64,000 nt of DNA. Source: Asterias amurensis. Lineage: Eukaryota; Echinodermata; Asteroidea; Forcipulatida; Asteriidae. The stretch lies in contig NC_092652.1 in assembly GCF_032118995.1 (NCBI RefSeq), forward strand, positions 20,940,544-21,004,543, given 5' to 3'. This document shows positions 33,141 through 46,882 of this stretch, piece after piece. Every line of letters starts with the position of its first letter. Position 1 is the stretch's first letter. The translations under genes were made by a program, and so were the position numbers. The notes beneath the pieces are model-generated. The model was given only the letters and a program-made list of their open reading frames with translations. It was not told the origin of the DNA and did no database searches.

Positions 33141-33960
33141 GGACAAGTATAAAGCAGCAATAGTAAAGCTAGAAACTAAACTGCGCATAGAGCTACATAG
33201 AGTTCGGCATTTATATGCTTCTAGTTATTATATATTAACTAGTATGAAGAGCATCGTTTATATACAAGTCTGTATACTGTTTTATTTTTGCATTGAACTC
33301 ACTTTGTGTGGATCGTTTTGGTGAGAGGGTGTGGCTCATCCTCTCATGTAGGGGGTGTCCAGTAGGCATACCCATCGGATAATCCCCAAGTTTAAATCCA
33401 AGGTTGAAATTCTTCCATAATCAGCCCGGTTCATAATATAAATTATGCGTTGTGATGATTTCAATTATATTTATTGTACATTTAAACAAAATTATTAACA
33501 AAATGTAAAGTTGTTTAAATTATGTTCACATTACAAATGCCATGGTATAATTTTGTTCCTTGTCACAACGTTCCCTGCTGCAGAAGGCCGCCACCAATTC
33601 CGGATCCACCATGCCTGCCGCCTAACGGTAAATTAACACGTGATGATTTCAGATATATATATATATTGTACATTTATCATACCAACTGACAAGGTACCGA
33701 TCACTTGTACCGATTCGTTCAGTTCATTTGTTCAAGGTGCAACCAGAATGTGCATTTTACTCAATGACACAATGAAACCATCAAACGTCGTGTTATCCCA
33801 TAGCAAATGATGTGCTCTATTGACCCATTTCACCTGACGTCATCAGCAGAAAAATCATGGATGCGCCATACTGGTGGGCAATTTCACTGTGGGTTTTTAT
33901 ATTAACTCTATGGTGCACGGTATGCAGCGAAAGTGTGCATTTTAGGCGACGCGGCGTTAA

Positions 33961-34673
33961 TAGACTGTGCAAGTCTCGCGCAGATTTGAACTTCCGGGAC
34001 CATTGTGGTCCCAACCTTATGGAGTTTTACGTTGGGGAGATTTTGTTTCGTCCATTACTTTAGTTTAATATAGTTTATGACCATAAAAATGACATATGTT
34101 AAAAATGTAATATTAATTAACAACATATATAAAAGTTATAAAAAAGTCAACATAATAACGAAGAAAAACCGATATTTAAACTTGACCTCAGGTCAGGTTA
34201 CTTGTAAAAAATTAAGAATTTGTGCCCATCTCCGATCACGAAACTTACGCAGACGCTTGTTTTGGCCGCGCGGGGTGGAAAGCTTTTTTATTGGTCGCTT
34301 AGGCGTCGGCTTCCTCTTTAAAATGCGTCACGCGTTTATCTAACGCCCTTGCGACCATCGTGCGTCCGCGTATAAACCAGCTTTTAGTAGTTTCACATTT
34401 GGGCGTAGATTTACAAAAGGGGTTTCAAAACATTTAAGATCAAACAAACATCCTTGTCCCAGAGTTTTACTTTTGTCTATACATAGACTTTAACCGATAA
34501 TTGTGTATTTGTTTAAAAAGCTAAAACTAACTTAAACACGCTCTAATGGTTATTTTTATTGTTCAAATTCGGCATTAAGAAAAAATTAAAGCAAAGATTT
34601 GACTCATAAAAAAATTAAGTTCTTCAGTTGTCGTGTTTTCTCGCTCCGGTGCGCGCGAGACTTGCAGAGTCTA
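33961..34673. mobile_element. 713-bp MITE, unit 3 copy
   Basis: Same length, ends and insertion point as 2542-3254. Confidence 0.65.
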
Positions 34674-34710
34674 TACACGTAAACCTAACTTTACGGTGGC
34701 CCACAACTGT

Positions 34711-35168
34711 CACGGCAAAACAAAAAGCGCCACGGCAAAACAAAAAGCGCCACGGCAAAACAAAAAGCGCCACGGCTAAACAAAAAGCGCCACGGCAAAA
34801 CAAAAAGCGCCACGGCAAAACAAAAAGCGCCACGGCAAAACAAAAAGCGCCACGGCAAAACGAAAAGCGCCGCGGCAAAACAAAAAGCGCCACGGCAAAA
34901 CGAGAAGCGCCACGGCAAAACGAAAAGAGCCACGGCAAAACGCAAAGAGCCACGGCAAAACGCAAAGAGCCACGGCAAAACGCAAAGAGCCACGGCAAAA
35001 CGAAAAGCGCCGCGGCAAAACAAAAAGCGCCACGGCAAAACGAGAAGCGCCACGGCAAAACGAAAAAAGCCACGGCAAAACGCAAAGAGCCACGGCAAAA
35101 CGCAAAGAGCCACGGCAAAACGCAAAGAGCCACGGCAAAACGAAAAGAGCCACGGCAAAACGAAAAGC
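34711..35168. repeat. left-arm 20-bp array, about 23 units (A3)
   Basis: Differs from the A1 array by about three extra units in the middle, all of the AACGCAAAGAGC or AACGAAAAGAGC kind. Confidence 0.85.
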
Positions 35169-37093
35169 ATGTGGGTTAAAGGTCAAAAGGAGTCGCGGTG
35201 GTTCGGGATAGGTTATAAATGTTCAGCACGCTCAGTGTGCAGTTGATCTTTAGGCCCACGTAACGTGTACACACGTACAGAGGTCCCACATTCACCAGGC
35301 TTCACGGCACATGTAGCATGCGCATAATTATGGGTACCGGTCAACTCGGTCCCAAGCCAACTCGGTCCAAGTCAACTCGGTCCCAAGTCAACTCGGTCCC
35401 AGGTCAACTCGGTCCCAAGTCAACTCGGTCCCAAGTACAAGTCAACTCGGTCCTTCGACCAACCTTCATGTTTTTTTAATTATTTTATTGTACTGTTTCG
35501 TGTAAGTTAACTTGATAATATTATTATGTTCGTGTAAGTTTACTTACTTTTTGTTTTCAACCAACCTTAATGTGTTTTTTAATTTTGATTTTTTTTATTA
35601 CGTGTAAGTTAACTGGAAAGTTTTGTTTACTATTATTTTTAACAAACATTAATTTTCTCATGTTGTTTCTCAGAAATCGTACTTTTTATTATTTGTTGTA
35701 TGTGTTTTTGAGAATTTTGTTTTGATAAAATAAACATACACTGAAAGAAATCAAAGATGATTCAATTGTTAATGTTTGTCAATTAATGTTAATTGTTGAG
35801 AGCCATACAAAAAACAATACTGGTTGAAAGCAAAGAAACATTGAACCCATTGTTTTTCAGTTGCATTTACTCGCCCAACACAATTATGGTAATATTCAAA
35901 AGTGAAACAAACACATGTTGAATATAAAAACAAATGAGACGCTATTGAAGGCATCGAATAAACCCTGGAGATCGGTACACACTCATCTCGTTTAATGTAC
36001 AAAGTCAAAGGATTTTTTTTTTAGTTATTTGTTTTCCAAGTCAAAGAACTTTCCGTCAACCATACTTACCGAGTTGACTTGGGACCGAGTTGACTCATAA
36101 GCATAATTATAGCATGCACCGTTAAGGCTGACGTTTAAAACAAAAAAGGAAGAAAAGAAATAGAAAGGAAATGCCCTTCTGCAGTAATTGCGGGATTGAA
36201 CTCAGGAGTGCAGACAATTTTTGTTCCAATTAATGTGGAAAAGGAGGTGGAAGAGGAGTGGATTTTAAGTGAGGCAGTTAGTTTAGGCTAAACTGATGTT
36301 TTAAATTTAAATTTTAGTATTTTTTATATTTATGTTCTTCTGTTCTTTTTAAAGATGCTATGTCAGATTTTTGGCCGATTTGACCCAAAAATTTTGATTT
36401 AAAATTCAATAGGTATTTTGATGGGGGTCGAGAAAGTTACACGCTTTCGTTTGAGCCATTGCTCGAAAAGGTCCGCCAGTTATTAGTAGCGGTGAAATAA
36501 AGTGCTCAAAATTAGTTTTTGTCGGGATCCCGACAATATATCACGTGACCAATTCTTATGTGTTTTATAAGAAACGTTTAAATTTTTGTCAAGGTTCCTG
36601 ACCATTAAAAGTAAAAGGTTACACTTTTTTGTTAGAGCGGGTAATACTCCTGAAATACCATTCACTCAAAACAATCTATAACAATGATGTATACTTCTAC
36701 GTACTAGTAGTACTATACTTGTAGTAGTATACAAAGATTAGTTTAGAACAGAGTGTACTATACTTCTAGCTGCTGGTTAGTACAAAAGTACTCTCCGTAT
36801 TTTTAGCATATGTTCAGGAACACTGACTGACCACCACAGCTAGAAACGTCGTCAGTCCAAACTCCAATTGTCGTGTCATGGAAATTTCAAACGTCTCATG
36901 ACGAGTCATACCAAGGGCTAAAGCCCTAGAAATTGACACACTTGTCTGTACTGCCGGTGTACTGACATAAACCAACACGATTTCCGACAACACATTACGT
37001 GGGCCTAAAGATCAACTGCACACTGCGCGTTCTGACCATTTATAACCTATCCCATGAATCACCGCGACTCCTTTCGACCTTTAACCCGCATGC

Positions 37094-37370
37094 TTTTCGT
37101 TTTTCCGTGGCTCTTTTCGTTTTGCCGTGGCGCTTTTCGTTTTGCCGTGGCTCTTTTCGTTTTGCCGTGGCGCTTTTCGTTTTGCCGTGGCTCTTTTTGT
37201 TTTGCCGTGGCTCTTTTTGTTTTGCCGTGGCTCTTTTTGTTTTGCCGTGGGGCTTTTCGTTTTGCCGTGGCGCTTTTTGTTTTGCCCTGGCGCGTTATGT
37301 TTTGCCGCGGCGCTTTTCGTTTTGCCGTGGCGCTTTTTGTTTTGCCGTGGCGCTTTTTGTTTTGCCGTGA
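37094..37370. repeat. right-arm 20-bp array, about 14 units (A3)
   Basis: About one unit longer than in A1 and without the higher-order duplications seen in A2. Confidence 0.85.
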
Positions 37371-38269
37371 CATTTGTGTGTCACCGTACTAACTGCCCAC
37401 CAACATGGTGAGCGTGGCATTGATCGCCGCGTGTGATACGCGTGCAAGGGGTCAATAGCAACATAATTTATCACTTCAATCGGTCCATTGCATGATAAGA
37501 ACTGTATACTACAAACTATACCAAGATCTAGCTATGGTGATTTGACATAGCAGCATTTTGGGGTCAAACAGAATGGTCATCGAGACGAGAGGAACAATTT
37601 GAATCTGTTACTTTTCACCTGCTTTGAATTTTGAATGTTTTAATCGTGATACATTAGTATTATTGTTTCGATTGTCTGTATTTCGATGAGTGTTTTATCA
37701 CCGGGAAAACACTTTTTATGTGTAAGCTCTATAATCATGACTAACGCCGCGTTTGCATTGGACAATTGGGTCTGGTAAAACTACCGGCCCGTCAAGTTTA
37801 CCATTTTAAAGTTGGACACTTTTGGTATTACTCAAAAACGTTGTTAGCATAAAAACTTACTTGGTATTGAGTAATGGAGAGCTGTTGATAGTATACAACA
37901 TTGTGAGAAACGGCTCCCTCTGCAGCAGTAACATAGTTTTCGAGAAGAAGTAATTCTCCACCAATTTGATTTCAAGACCTCAGACTTAGATTTTGAGATC
38001 TCGAAATCAAGCATCTGAAAGCACACAACTGCGTGTGACAAGGTTTTTTTTTCTTTCATTATTATCTTGCAACTTCGACGACAAACGTAGCTCAAATTTC
38101 CACAGGTTTGTTGCTTTATGCATATGTTGAGATAATTATACCAAGTGCGAAGGCTGGTCTTTGAAAACTACCAATAGTGTCCAGTGTCTTTAAGTCCAAT
38201 GCGAACACGGCTTAAATAAATCGAATTTCATCTAATTTAACTCTCTCTTAATTAATTGTTTATCAACAG

Positions 38270-39265
38270 TGACGACGACTACGACGCCTATGCCCACTAC
38301 GACACCTATGGACACTACGACACCCATGGACACTACGACACCTATGGACACTACGACACCTATGGACACTACGACACCCATGGACACTACGACACCCATG
38401 GACACTACGACACATATGCCCACTACGACATCCTTACCTAGTGGCGGTATGACAGAGGTGTCCACCCCGATCTCTCCACCATCAGATAATGCAGTGTGTT
38501 GGTGGATTGTTCTTATAATAGCAGCAGTAGGCCTACTGCTAATAATTCTATTGATCTGGAAGCGAAGGTGAGAAACCGATAATTTTTATGGTTGTAAGAT
38601 CATCAATGGGTTAAAATCACCACTGCCTAATACATGCCTTTACGACTCACAACCAACAATCCTGGGTCAGTGATTGACCCAGCGGTGTCAACATGACCCG
38701 GGTTAGATCACACTGACACAGAAGCCGACTCAGAATTTCACAGTCATTAAAATTTTAATTCAATTGGCTTTATCCAATGTTTTCAGTTTGCTGTACCTCA
38801 TTTTATGGAACAATCTCCCTCTTCATCATAATTTATAGCCGAATTATCGCCTTTTTGCTATGCAGGTCTTTCAGGGTAATTAACTGCCTCTGTTCTTCAA
38901 AACCTCGTGACGAAGTTCCACCTGACGTTGGACTTTTTGTTGAGCCTGTCGAGCTTGTTGAGCCTGGCGTTATTGAGTTGCATGCACGTTCAACTGACGT
39001 GGAACCGCCGCCACATCGTTACGAGGAGATTGGAAATGCAGCACCAGTACAGCCAGAATCTGTGCTGCTCTACGAGACAAGTTTTGGTAATGAAGGGCAA
39101 CTTCGTGGTGTACATGCTGACCATGACGTGGAACTACATGCTGACCATGCAGGCGTTGAAGAACGTTCAACTGACGTGGAAACAACCCCCAATATTTACG
39201 AGGGAATCAGTAATGCAGCACCAGTAGAGCCAGAAGCTAAACTGTTCAACAAAATTTCCATTTGA
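38270..39265 (+). CDS. Gene A3: A-type exons 2 and 3 only, no exon 1 in place
   Basis: Exons are 38270-38567 and 38866-39265 (298 and 400 bp), same lengths and phases as A1, both fully open. The stalk has the same repeat number as A1, and the tail has YEEI and YEGI. The duplication junction at about 33448 lies downstream of where exon 1 should be, and no A-type first exon or TATA box is present between B2 and here. The gene is therefore either silent or uses a first exon from upstream. Exon 1 of B2 (29613-29748) ends in the right phase to splice to it, but that is inference. Intact frames suggest the loss is recent. Confidence 0.6.
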
Positions 39266-39447
39266 TGGATATTGCCTGTTACTGGTATTCAGCTGTTGTT
39301 GGCTTATCCTGAAAACCACATCGAAATTTGGTTGGAAATCCTGTTTTTATGAAGGCAAAATTTCATGCTTAGCAAATTTTTGTGCTTAGCAGCTCTATGA
39401 AATTGGGCCCTGCTCTATGAGTTACTGTTTTGGAAATCGGATGAAAA

Positions 39448-39618
39448 ATGCTCCACGCAGAATTAACACGCGTTGTTAACATTATCGTTGTCGTTCTGTT
39501 TATCGCGGCCTGTGTGGCCGGGCCTTTAGCCTTGCTCAAGGCAGTCGCACTATTTACCTCGAAAAAGACGCCGTATCAACCCATCCAAAAAGTTTGTGGT
39601 AGAAGAGGTGTGCTATGA
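39448..39618 (+). CDS. short membrane ORF downstream of A3 (56 residues)
   Basis: Counterpart of 7974-8147, lacking one His codon but keeping the Lys near residue 48. Same doubts apply. Confidence 0.3.
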   Translation: MLHAELTRVVNIIVVVLFIAACVAGPLALLKAVALFTSKKTPYQPIQKVCGRRGVL

Positions 39619-40437
39619 ATCCCACAAAGACAGTTTGGACACCACAAAAGGCTCGATGGCTAAATCAACAAAACACACAGAGTCAAGTCTTTATATCATT
39701 GAAGTCCTACAAAGTGAAACATTAATTCTTAATCATCATGGAGGAAGTTTGATGTAGAAGAGGGGGTGTGCCACAGTGACAAATCTACACGATAGTTCAG
39801 ACATCACAAAAGGCTCGATGGCCAATTCAACAAACCACAGGGTCAAGTTTCCCTAAGCAATGAATTATCTACGTCGCCGAAAAAAAACCTCAATCAATAT
39901 GGTTTGGTGGAGTTATTTGTGGTTGTATTATTCAACAATGAGCTCACTTTATAAAAACAGTCGATGAAGGCACTTTCGCATAAAATAATCACAAGGTGAA
40001 ATCTGGACGGGTTCCATTTATACGAGGCATTGCGCCAAAAGAATGTTGAAGGATTGTGTAAAAATTCCTACTAGTAACCCTTTGCAGAAGAAAAAATTCC
40101 GCCTGAAATCCCTTCGAAGTTTGAAAAAAAAATGGCATTTAATTTCGAAAAAAAGAAAACGACCCTGTCAGATCACCTCTAAAATGACACTGCATACACC
40201 GTCGCGTCTGCTCAAAGTTTGACCGAGAGTGTGCAAGTTTCGCACGTATATAGGAACTTCCGGTATCAAAGTTGGTTCTATTTCAACTGTGACTTCATTT
40301 CTAAATCAAGCTTTTTGGAGGCTTAACAACTGATATCTGTTTACATACTTCGAAGTGAAATATTTCTTGAAATGCTTTATATGCTATCGAAATCTAATGT
40401 ATAGTTCCAAAAGTATGTGTTGCTATTAGGCATAAAA

Positions 40438-41082
40438 ATGTTATGTTCGCGTAACCCGACCTACCCTAAAAATACGGTCGACCCTGGGTATTTTCATTTT
40501 TATTTTTAAATAAATTTAAAGATTAAAATCTATTAAAGCCATTTACACTTTCAGTACAGAAAAAAAGGTTCACAGATTTACAAATAATTTACAGGGTTTA
40601 CAGAAGGTAAGATTTCTCTTGAAATATTGTTCCATGAAATGCTTTACTTTTTGAGAAAACATTTAAACAATATCAATTCTCGATAGCGAGAATTACGGAT
40701 TTATTTTAAACACATGTCATGACACGGCGAAACGCACGGAAACAAGAGTGGGTTTACCCGTTATTTTCTCCCGACTCCGATGACCGACTGAGCCTAAAAA
40801 AAAATATATTAAAGTTTGTTATTTTATATATAAGTTGTGATACACGAAGTGTGGGACTTGGACAATACTGATTACCGAAAGTGTGTAATGGCTTTAAAGA
40901 CAGGTCATCAAGAGTTTAAAAATATTTATTATCTGTTGTGTGTAGCCTTGTTTTCTTTTGTTATCGTGTATACGACCGGCTTAAACAACAGGAAAACTTG
41001 TCATTTTCGTTACTGGGAGGGAGAAGAAAAAATCCCTACCTACCTACCCTATTTTGGGGGGCCCGTTACGCCAACATAACAT
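40438..41082. mobile_element. 645-bp MITE upstream of B3
   Basis: Same length and ends as 8953-9597. Confidence 0.6.
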
Positions 41083-41815
41083 ATTTTTGTGTATGCCTTA
41101 GTTTAAGCGAATTCCAAACGATACATTCCCTTCAAACGCTACACAACCGACAGTTTCAGGTGTGCGCGATTCGATCATTTTCGTCAATTACTTTTATTCT
41201 ATTTCTTTGGTCTCACGTAGTTTATTTGCTATAGTCATATTGTTTGGAAACTAGTTTGTCGTTATTATGTGGAAGTAAAGTAAATTTGTCAATAATTCCT
41301 TTTCTTTTCTCTTCTGTAAAAGTACGTAGAAAAACTGCATAAACTTACTCTGCCAGAAATTAACCAGATTCATATGGTAAACATTGAGTGTATACACTTT
41401 AACATTCCTTTCATAGCAAGGTTGGCTACAAGAGGTCAGACTTTTTCTAATTCTTGACCCTGTTTCTTTGTATTAAACGATTCGACTCATGACCTTTATT
41501 GTAGCGGTATATCTCTAGCCTTGTTTTCAAGGCGCTCGCGGCTTCCTGGATTAAAAAAATCACGAACAGCGCCAACATTGGTGCTCGCACAGACATAAAG
41601 AACCTTATTCTAAAAATTGTTGGTGAATTTTTCACCCTTAAAACACAAACTTGTTATCATCACCTCCTCATTCGCCCATTGCTTTACACGTTGTTTTGCT
41701 TGCGATTTGCGGAATTTGCCCACGGTTTGGGGTAAAGTCGGTTGCTGTCAAAATAACGGCACCCAGACGTTGATTTCCATAGGTGCTGCCCGTCTTTGTG
41801 TCTGTGGGTGCTCGC

Positions 41816-41925
41816 CATAGAGTTATATATAAGACCTAGAGGGCGCACTGGCCTATTATTATACGTGGCGTTTGTGCACGAAGCATCACTCGTGCGCCCT
41901 CCAGTTCTTATAATATAACTCTATG
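41816..41925. mobile_element. 110-bp hAT-like MITE, unit 3 copy
   Basis: Same ends and GTGCTCGC flanks as 10364-10473. Confidence 0.65.
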
Positions 41926-42292
41926 GTGCTCGCGCGGTTTGCGATGTACTCGGGTCATACGGGAAGCCGCGAGCGCCTTGACTTAAGTCTACAACAGGCC
42001 CAGACGGGGAGAAAGATTATCAAAGGGCTCCCCCATGTGACGGGATTGCAGAGGGGAATTCCCTACCGTCATAAGCCCAGATGTCAAAATTACATGCTGA
42101 TCGTCTTTTGTCTGTTAATCAGCAGATTACCAGAGTGTTCATTTTTTTAAGTTTCATTTTTCAACTCAAAATTAAAAAGATACAAACACTCATTGTTTAC
42201 CACGTTGACCATCGTTGACGATACGTACATGTCTTTGTGTAAACAACTTGCTTGAAAATGTTGTAATTTTAAGTGGTTTGTGTTTGCTGATA

Positions 42293-42682
42293 TTAAAGGA
42301 ACACGTTGCCTTGGTTCGGACGAGTTGGTCAAAACAAAAGCGTTTGTAACCGTTTTTTATAAAATGCATATGGTTGGAAAGATGTTTTAAAAGTAGAATA
42401 CAATGATCCACACAAGTTTGCCTCGAAATTGCGTGGTTTTCCCTCTACTGTGCGAACTTACATGGTCGGCCATTTATGGGAGTCAAAATTTTGACCCCCA
42501 TAAATGGCCGACGTGTTAGTCGACGAGGTAAAAGGAAAACCACGCAATTTCGAGGCATGTTTGTGTGGATCATTGTATTCTACTTTTACAACATCTTTCT
42601 ACCCATATGCATTTTATAAAAAACGGTTACAAACGCTTTTCAAAGACCAACTCGACCGATCCAAGGCAACGTGTTCCTTTAA
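42293..42682. mobile_element. 390-bp near-palindromic MITE, unit 3 copy
   Basis: Same ends and palindromic centre as 10826-11214. Confidence 0.65.
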
Positions 42683-43187
42683 TTTGAAAAGAATCGAAAC
42701 AATTGTCTTTTTTATTCCCTTTTTATGTAGATGGCATTTTTATAAGGCCAAGGGGTCAATCAAAACAAACAAATAAATGTACAGTTTTCATTTCTATAAC
42801 TCTACCTTTGCGTTTAGGCTAAAGTGACTTAAGTATAGAATTCATACCTCTGCCCACTTTCGTCAAGAGTTCATCCGCTTGGTACATTACATAGCATTTC
42901 GAGGGACCCCACAACACCCCGTGTGCATGCCATGGCTGTGCACAGCCATGTCATGGGGGTGTTCTTTTTGTTATCCAGATATAAGTCTGCTGGTGCAGAA
43001 CACTGTCTGAATGCCATAGTCATAGGCAGTCATGTAAGAAAGGCATAATTGTTGGTGTAAGAATAGTTGTTGTGGTTCACAAGGAAGTATCATTATTTTG
43101 ATGGTGCACCAGTGTTGCCGTTTGCTTCCCAGGAATATAGAGCGTATAATATTGGAACGCATCTACGTGTGTATACATTGTTCTAGT

Positions 43188-43220
<33 letters not shown>

Positions 43221-43257
43221 TGTTTATCGACCACTGAGGAGTTCAACAAGACCAATC

Positions 43258-45183
43258 ATGGCTAGTGGAATTGCCAACGTCGTCAGCTTTTGCCAACCTC
43301 TGGGGACCAGTAAGACAGTTTGTCACGTTCCCAGCAGCAGAAGGCTGATGTGTGACCTGCCAGAACTTCCGCCAATACCAATTGACTGTAGCGGTAAATT
43401 TCAATTATATTTATTGTGCATTTATTAATTAAACAAAATTAACAAAGTGTAAAGTTCAAAATGCAAATGGCATGGAATATTGTTGTTCCTAATTTCAATT
43501 ATATTTTACCAGTGCTCATTTTTGTAAATACATTGCCTTTTACAATCATACAAACTGGCAAGGGGCTGATTCGTTCAGTTCATCGATTAAAATATCCAAG
43601 ATGCAACCAGAATGTGCATTTTACTCACTCAATGACACAATGAAACTATCAAACATTGTACTATCACATAGCAACTGATGTGCTCTACCCATAGCAACAA
43701 CATTTGGAGTCTTAGTTTTAACCATTCACTTCAATCAGTTCATTGCATAATAAGAACTGTATACTACAAACCATTCAAAGATCAAGCTGGTCACCTCTGG
43801 TGATTTGACAAAGCAGCATTTTGGGGTCAAACCTAATGGTTATTGAGGGGGGGGGGAACCCAAATACAGGCACTATTATTAGTTCTATATTCATTTAAAA
43901 ATCCTGCTTGTGGCTTGTAGTGTTTTTTTGTACTGTTTTGTGGTAAAACAAATAATTTTAGGTAATTTTTGCAAACTTGATGGAAAAATAATTGCAAAAA
44001 TTACATAAAATTATATTTCGGCCTTTATATATACATTGTATATATAAAGGCCGAAATGAATTTCCCATCGTGGATAAAAAAAAAAATGAATTGAAACTGA
44101 AATTGAATTGAAATTCTCTTTTGTACTATATAACAGCCAATCCACCAACGTGCACACCAACACGTCCAGAGAATCAATACTGTTGGATTATTCTGGGATG
44201 TATCATGCTTTCAGCAGCAGTATTGTTACTTTTTGTTATCTGGAAGGGAAGGTAAGACGCCGAGAGCTTTATATCGTTGTGATCAAAGAGTTTAACTCAC
44301 CATAAGTTGTACCCAATTCGTGCCGTTGTGACTCATAGAACACACTTTAAAAATCCCGGGTCAGCGATTGACCCAGATTTCGGGTCCCCGTGGGGGTATG
44401 ACCCATTATGGGTCAACATGACCCAAAACGTGTGTCACAATGACCCGGGTCAGGTCACAATGACCCGGGTCAGATCACACTGACGTAGAATCCGAGTCAA
44501 CAGCTTATTTTGTAATCGTTTCCGGGTCAGTCCTGGGACACGGAATCTGTCACTTCTGACCCTTGTTTTTGTTTTTTAAAATTACGGTACTGTGTTACCA
44601 TTGCATAGCTGAAAAACACAAAATAAAACGAGAAAGAGCAGTCTTAATAATTGAATTTTATTTTACTAATTTATCCAAGTGAAAGTAAAGATTTCGAGCC
44701 ATATCAGAGAGTGGCGAGTATGACACCTGTATAATCATTTTTTTTTTTTTTTTTTCAAAAATAATAAATTTAATAAAAGTAATGATAGAAATATCTTCCC
44801 AAGTATTACCCAAATATATGTGCCATAATATTTGTTTACCCTGCAATTTATTTTGTCTTACTGCTCCCACAATGTACTGTGTTCTCAACGTAATTACCCT
44901 GTAAATTTGTGACTTCAGTCATTTTGAAATAAAGATGTCATCGTAAAAGTCATAGTCTTCTCCTTTTTCGTTACTCCATGTTCTTCATCATTTAACCCCA
45001 AATTATCGCAACTTTTTGTTTTGCAGGTATTTCAAAGTCATTTTCTGGATCAATTCTCATGACAACGAGTCAAGGTCTGGTACCGATGGTCCACCTGATG
45101 TTGACGTTGAGTTGGATGAAACTGACGTTGAAACGACGCCACAATGTCACAGGAGATCGGAAATCCAGCAGTCCACTAACTAA
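43258..45183 (+). CDS. Gene B3: short-stalk membrane protein, near twin of B1 (3 exons)
   Basis: Exons are 43258-43393, 44137-44251 and 45027-45183 (136, 115 and 157 bp), giving 135 residues. Visible differences from B1 are few: Glu19 becomes Lys, Pro59 becomes Gln, and Arg82 after the span becomes Lys. All are missense, none disrupts the frame. The truncated tail without YEEI is shared with B1, so the tail frameshift predates the 31-kb duplication. The upstream TTG microsatellite is a little longer than in B1. Role unknown. Confidence 0.66.
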
Positions 45184-45862
45184 ACTGTTCTACGAGCGAA
45201 GTCTTTGGTAACGTTTAGGGCAACCTCGTGTTGAACTACTCTCATGACGTTGAACTACATGTTGACCCCGACGTTGAACTATACATGCACGTTCAACTGA
45301 CGTGGAAGCAATTAACCCCAACGTTTACGAGGGAATCAGTAATGCAGCACCAGAGAGCCAGAATCTAAGTTACTCTACGAGTCGAGTTTTGATAACGTGT
45401 AGGGCAATCCTGTGCTGTAGGCCTCACGCTGACCCTGACGTTGAACAACATTTTGACCCAACGTTGAACTATATGCACGTTCAACTGACGTTGGATCGAC
45501 ACACAACTTGTTGCCAACGAGGGAATCGGTAATACAGTAGAGCCAGAATCTAAGCTGCTATACGAGTCAAGTTTTGGTAACGTTTAGGGCAACCTCGTGT
45601 TGAACTACATGTTGACTCTCATGACGTTGAACTACATGTTGACCCTGATGTTCAACTATACATGCACGTTCAACTGACGTGGAAACGACCCCAAATGTTT
45701 ACGAGTGAATCAGTAATGCAGTAGAGCCATAATCTAAATTGCTATGAGTCAAGTTCTGGTAAAGTGTATAGGGCAACCCCCTGCTGTAGGCCTACATGCT
45801 GATCCTGACGTTGTATGTGGACCCTGACGTTGAACAATGGTTATGAGTCGAGGGGATCACTA
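45184..45862 (+). pseudogene. worn tail-repeat DNA downstream of B3
   Basis: Near-identical to 13710-14388, ending at the mariner-like insertion. Confidence 0.6.
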
Positions 45863-45864
45863 TA

Positions 45865-46880
45865 CAGGGTGTCTCAAAAAAAAGGTAATCCTACTTTAAA
45901 GGGTTTTTATGGCCAGACTTTTATGTTTACCAGCAGAAAGTATGGCATCATCTTAAAGCTGAAACCTTGTGCTTTCCAATGTTATATTTGGTTACATTCC
46001 AGGGTCATGCATCAGCGAGCACCATTGTCTTGACAATGTGGTGCAAAAATGCAGTTGGTTCACTTTTAAACCCTTGTCATTCTGGCCTTCAGACAGTGTG
46101 TAAACCTCAGGTTGTCACAATGGTTCAGCTAACGGCAGAACAGAGAATATTTGTGGTCAAGAAATGGTATGAAACCAGAACTTTTTGCAGGCTACACAGG
46201 ATGCATTTGGAGAAGCATTCCCAGATCGAGAACCACCAGCAAAGAAACAATCTGGGCCAATGTGTGAAAGTATGGAACCAGCCTCAATCGCAACAAAGGA
46301 AGTTCAGGAAGGCCAAGACAGCGAGATCTCAGGAAAACATTGCTATCCTACGACAGCAACTGATTGACCACCCACGGGAGACAAGTGCAAGACGGAATGG
46401 TTTCGGACTGATGAGCCACACCACTTTTAATCGGATCACTCATCTGGACCTTCCACTTCCATCTGTTCCACATTTTCACATCCGTCATGAACTTCTGCTT
46501 CCTGATCTTGCAAGAAGACATACTTTCTGTGAGTGGCTTCTTGAGCGGTGTGAGAGAGATCCCAGCAAACTTCTGGTTTTATACCTTTTCTTGACCACTC
46601 TGCTGTTATTAGCTGAACCATTTGTGACAACCCGAGGTTTACACTCTGTCTGAAGGCCAAAATGACATGGGTTCAAAAGTGAACCAACTGCATTTATGCA
46701 CCACAACTTCAAGACAATGGTGCTCGCTGATGCATGACCCTGGAATGTAACCAAATGTATCATTGGAAAGCACAAGGTTGCAGCTTTAAGATGATGCCAT
46801 ACTTTCTGCTGGTAAACATAATAATCTGGCCATAAAAACCCTTTAAAGTAGGATTACCTTTTTTTTTTTGAGACACCCTG
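45865..46880 (+). mobile_element. Tc1/mariner-like element, unit 3 copy
   Basis: Same insertion point, TA flanks and long inverted ends as 14391-15407, one base shorter. It was copied with the block, not inserted anew. Confidence 0.75.
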
Positions 46881-46882
46881 TA

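Larger units (their letters stand above)
2028..33447. repeat. 31.4-kb tandem block, copy 1 (A1 intron 1 through B2 3' flank)
   Basis: This block contains A1 exons 2-3, B1, A2 and B2. It is repeated from 33448 onward. Matching landmarks lie 31.42-31.48 kb apart: the 713-bp MITE (2542 and 33961), B1/B3 exon 2 (12662 and 44137), the mariner-like element (14391 and 45865) and the A2/AB4 promoter (19606 and 51073). By eye the copies differ mostly by scattered single bases and by repeat number, so the event looks recent. Identity was not computed. Confidence 0.75.
33820..37455. mobile_element. foldback element in A3 intron
   Basis: Same tips and TA flanks as in A1, with the nested 713-bp MITE at 33961-34673 and the nested 16-bp-repeat element at 35316-36117. 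Left array 34711-35168, right array 37094-37370. Confidence 0.7.
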
